A stretch of 64,000 nt of DNA. Origin: Marimicrobium sp913061115. Its GTDB lineage: Bacteria > Pseudomonadota > Gammaproteobacteria > Pseudomonadales > Halieaceae. The notes under the pieces are model-generated. The model searched no databases. It saw only the letters and a list, made by a program, of their open reading frames with translations, and was not told the DNA's origin. Where the stretch lies: assembly GCF_047729875.1 (NCBI RefSeq), contig NZ_CP159826.1, positions 1 through 64,000 of the forward strand, written 5' to 3'. This document shows positions 61,599-64,000 of the stretch, in pieces; within the stretch, counting starts at the first letter, position 1, and each line of letters opens with the position of its first letter. The position numbers and the translations under genes are program-made.

Positions 61599-62147
61599 TC
61601 AGATGAAGCGGGGTGTATCGGCCCAGTTCAGGCCTTCGCTATCCTTGGCCGACAATTGCGGGGTCTCCTTGGCGGGTACCGGCCACTGGATTCCCACGGT
61701 GGGGTCATCCCAGGCCAGCGTCTGCTCGCTGGCAGGATGGTAAATATCGGTGCATTTGTACACAAAGTCGGCGTAATCGGAGGTGACATAGAAGCCATGG
61801 GCAAACCCGGGTGGAACCCAGAGCATCCGCTGGTTTTCGGCGCTGAGGCTAACCCCGAACCACTGCCCAAGAGTGGGGGAATGGCTTCTGAGGTCCACTG
61901 CGACATCGAACACCTCACCGGACGTCACCCGCACCAGTTTGCCTTGGGTATGTTCAGTCTGAAAGTGCAGTCCTCTCAATATGCCATGGGCTGACCGACT
62001 GTGGTTGTCCTGCACAAAATTAAGGTCGAATCCGGCCTCGCGAAACGTCTCAATATTCCAAGTTTCCATGAAAAACCCGCGTTGGTCGCCAAAGGCCGTC
62101 GGTTCTACGAGGTAGACGTCCTGCAAGGGTGTTTCAATAAACTTCAT
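61599..62147 (-). CDS. rfbC: dTDP-4-dehydrorhamnose 3,5-epimerase
   Basis: RfbC/RmlC epimerises dTDP-4-keto-6-deoxyglucose at C3 and C5. The 182-residue cupin has FGDQRGFFMETW, FVQDNHSRSAHGILRGLHFQTE with the catalytic histidine, VFDVAVDLRSHSPTLGQW and PPGFAHGFYV. Its start overlaps the rfbA stop by four bases. This pair faces rfbD-rfbB tail to tail. Confidence 0.97.
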   Translation of the reverse strand: MKFIETPLQDVYLVEPTAFGDQRGFFMETWNIETFREAGFDLNFVQDNHSRSAHGILRGLHFQTEHTQGKLVRVTSGEVFDVAVDLRSHSPTLGQWFGVSLSAENQRMLWVPPGFAHGFYVTSDYADFVYKCTDIYHPASEQTLAWDDPTVGIQWPVPAKETPQLSAKDSEGLNWADTPRFI

Positions 62148-63043
62148 GCGAAGACAACGCCATTATCGTTGAGGAGGCCTTTTAGATAGAGCCCATAGCC
62201 ACTTTTTTCCAGTGGTTTGGCCAGCGCCAGCAGCTGCTCCGCACTGATATAGCCCTTGCGATAGGCCACTTCCTCGGGGCAGGAAATCTTCAGCCCCTGG
62301 CGCTCTTCGACAACACGGATGAAGTTGGCGGCATCCAGCAGGGAGTTGTGAGTGCCTGTATCCAGCCAGGCGGTGCCGCGGCTCATGACCTCTACGTGCA
62401 GGTCGCCGCGTTCGAGATAAGCTCTATTGATATCGGTAATTTCGAGTTCACCTCGAGCTGAGGGGCGCACGTCTTTGGCGATATCGACCACATCGTTATC
62501 GTAGAAGTACAGACCGGTTACAGCGTAATGTGACTTGGGGATAGTCGGCTTTTCTTCGATATTTTGGGCCACGCCATTGGCGTCGAAGCTGACGACACCG
62601 TAGCGCTCCGGGTCTTGCACATAGTAAGCAAACACGGAAGCCCCAGAGTCGCGACTGGCAGCATGGGTTAACGTTTGAGAAAAGCCCCCACCGTAGAAGA
62701 TGTTGTCACCTAGCACCAAGCTGGCGGGCGACTTGCCAATAAAGGTCTCTCCCAGAATGAATGCCTGGGCCAGTCCATCCGGGCTGGGTTGCACCGCATA
62801 GCTGATATTGATTCCCCAACTGGAGCCGTCTCCAAGTAGCTCACTGAAGGCCAGCTGGTCGCGTGGCGTGGTTATGATCAGGATATCGCGGATACCGGCC
62901 AGCATGAGGGTGGCCAAAGGGTAGTAAATCATAGGTTTATCGTAGATTGGCATCAGTTGCTTGCTGACGGTGCTAGTCAGCGGATGCAGGCGGGTCCCTG
63001 ACCCGCCCGCGAGAATGAGCCCCTTATAAGCCGAAGTTGTCAT
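62144..63043 (-). CDS. rfbA: Glucose-1-phosphate thymidylyltransferase
   Basis: RfbA/RmlA makes dTDP-glucose from glucose-1-phosphate and dTTP, the entry to the rhamnose pathway. The 299 residues begin with the nucleotidyltransferase motif GLILAGGSGTRLHPLT, then KQLMPIYDKPMIYYPLATLM, LVLGDNIFYG and EEKPTIPKSHYAVTGLYFYD. It is first of the rfbA-rfbC leftward pair; its promoter lies in the gap shared with the glycosyltransferase. Confidence 0.97.
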   Translation of the reverse strand: MTTSAYKGLILAGGSGTRLHPLTSTVSKQLMPIYDKPMIYYPLATLMLAGIRDILIITTPRDQLAFSELLGDGSSWGINISYAVQPSPDGLAQAFILGETFIGKSPASLVLGDNIFYGGGFSQTLTHAASRDSGASVFAYYVQDPERYGVVSFDANGVAQNIEEKPTIPKSHYAVTGLYFYDNDVVDIAKDVRPSARGELEITDINRAYLERGDLHVEVMSRGTAWLDTGTHNSLLDAANFIRVVEERQGLKISCPEEVAYRKGYISAEQLLALAKPLEKSGYGLYLKGLLNDNGVVFA

Positions 63044-63329
63044 TAACCGTTTTCCTAGTGTCTAGACGGTCGATTATAGCGGTATAAGCCTCTCACTGGC
63101 TAATAGGAGGGGCCTTAAGGGGGTAGTTCGGTGATCAGGGCTGGATTTTTAACCAGTAGGTGATTAAAATCTAGCCCCTTTTTGCGGGGCTCCCAGAAAA
63201 TCAGTGTAATCACATCGCACTGATGCTCTTAAGCTAGCGAGATACGCTGGGGTAGCCGCATTCGTTTCAACACGTAATTATAATGAGGACGCCACTATCT
63301 GGCATCAAGGTACAGAGCCGGCAGCTACA
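63044..63329. promoter_or_regulatory. Divergent intergenic region between rfbA and the glycosyltransferase
   Basis: This 286-bp gap has two adjacent hairpins. GATTTTTAA (63144-63152) pairs with TTAAAATC (63164-63171), and AGCCCC (63173-63178) pairs with GGGGCT (63186-63191) across a T-rich loop. They could be regulatory sites for either divergent gene. I could not place a promoter. Confidence 0.35.
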
Positions 63330-64000
63330 ATGCCGGCAGATGGAGCAACAACCCCCGTCAAAGCGGTGGGGCTGGGTGGTCCATTGCGTATTGCGCTGCT
63401 CGGCTATCGCAGCCAGCCCCATGCCGGTGGGCAGGGCGTTTATATGCGTTACCTTAGTAAGGCGCTGGTCGAGGCGGGTCATAGCGTCGATGTCATTTCT
63501 GGCCCGCCCTACCCCCACCTGGATCCCCGCGTTCGGCTTATAGAGCTACCCAGCCTGGATTTGTTTGAAAATGGACTCACGTCTTTGCGCCCGCATCATC
63601 TGACGTCCATGAGCAATATCATTGAGTGGGTCAGTCAATTGACCGGCGGCTTCGCCGAGCCGCAAACGTTTGGGCGTCGAGCTGCAAAATATTTACGTCA
63701 GCACGGCCACCATTACGACCTGATACACGACAACCAGAGTCTGAGCTACGGCATGTTGGATATCCAGGAAATGGGTCTGCCCCTGGTGACGACGGTACAC
63801 CATCCCATCACCAGCGATTTACGTATTGCGCTAGGCGCCGCTCGCGGCTGGAAAGAACGACTGTTTATTCGGCGTTGGCACTCTTTCCTGACTATGCAGA
63901 AAAAAGTGATCAAGCAGTTACATAATATCGTGACGGTGTCGGATTGTTCTCGTCAGGACATCGCCCGAGATTTCGGTTTGCAGCCGGCGGGGATCAGCGT
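63330..64000 (+). CDS. Glycosyltransferase, GT4 family, 5' part only
   Basis: The gene is truncated by the window end; 223 codons are visible. From the ATG at 63330 the product reads MPADGATTPVKAVGLGGPLRIALLGYRS. The GT4/GT-B signature PHAGGQGVYMRYLSKALVEAGHSVDVISG follows (short segment GGQGVYMRYL). Further on are YDLIHDNQSLSYG, VTTVHHPITSDL and VTVSDCSRQDIARDFGL. The N-terminal domain binds the acceptor, so no sugar can be assigned. The start is uncertain. Its position beside dTDP-rhamnose genes suggests surface polysaccharide synthesis. Confidence 0.85.
   Translation, partial: MPADGATTPVKAVGLGGPLRIALLGYRSQPHAGGQGVYMRYLSKALVEAGHSVDVISGPPYPHLDPRVRLIELPSLDLFENGLTSLRPHHLTSMSNIIEWVSQLTGGFAEPQTFGRRAAKYLRQHGHHYDLIHDNQSLSYGMLDIQEMGLPLVTTVHHPITSDLRIALGAARGWKERLFIRRWHSFLTMQKKVIKQLHNIVTVSDCSRQDIARDFGLQPAGIS

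Overview
The window reads as the dnaA-proximal end of a gammaproteobacterial chromosome. It opens just upstream of dnaA and is densely coding, with mostly mid-50s percent GC by eye. Three things suggest a marine relative of the Pseudomonas/Cellvibrionales/Halieaceae group: the order dnaA-dnaN-recF-gyrB, two Pseudomonas-type parS palindromes inside recF, and several blocks that keep Pseudomonas gene order (coxB-ctaD-cox11-ctaE-DUF2909-SURF1; polA-engB-cytochrome c5-cytochrome c4-dsbA; argA-argE-pit-DUF47; glnE-ilvE). This placement is inferred from gene order and protein character, not from a search.

Layout. 0.1-6.4 kb: replication genes. 6.4-12 kb: rmuC, glyS-glyQ and a djlA-type co-chaperone. 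12-23.6 kb: trkH-trkA and rsmB-fmt-def on the minus strand, then LysM protein-dprA-purE-tsaC-hemF-aroE-yheV on the plus strand. 24-31.6 kb: a cytochrome c oxidase cluster (structural subunits plus Cox11, SURF1, CtaB and SCO assembly factors). It lacks the heme A synthase gene usually found before ctaB. 31.7-37 kb: polA, engB, two periplasmic cytochromes c and dsbA. 37-41.3 kb: accessory metabolic genes (flavin reductase, cysteine synthase, Bcr/CflA transporter, short-chain dehydrogenase, Lrp-type regulator).

41.36-46.2 kb is the clear accessory segment. Two lipoprotein genes share an almost identical 134-bp signal-peptide and linker block but have unrelated mature parts. One is a CE4 (chitin-deacetylase-like) protein with a possible C-terminal chitin-binding module. 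The other is a very cysteine-rich protein I do not recognise. The pair is flanked by an imperfect ~49-bp direct repeat, and parts of the first gene are strikingly AT-rich. I consider this the most likely place for undescribed biology.

46.2-64 kb: leuA behind a strongly structured leader, a DUF6279 lipoprotein, argA-argE, a phosphate transporter with its DUF47 partner, an orphan GspE/PilB-type ATPase, glnE, ilvE, the four dTDP-rhamnose genes split into two convergent pairs, and the 5' part of a GT4 glycosyltransferase cut by the window end. I saw no rRNA, tRNA, CRISPR array, transposase or integrase.
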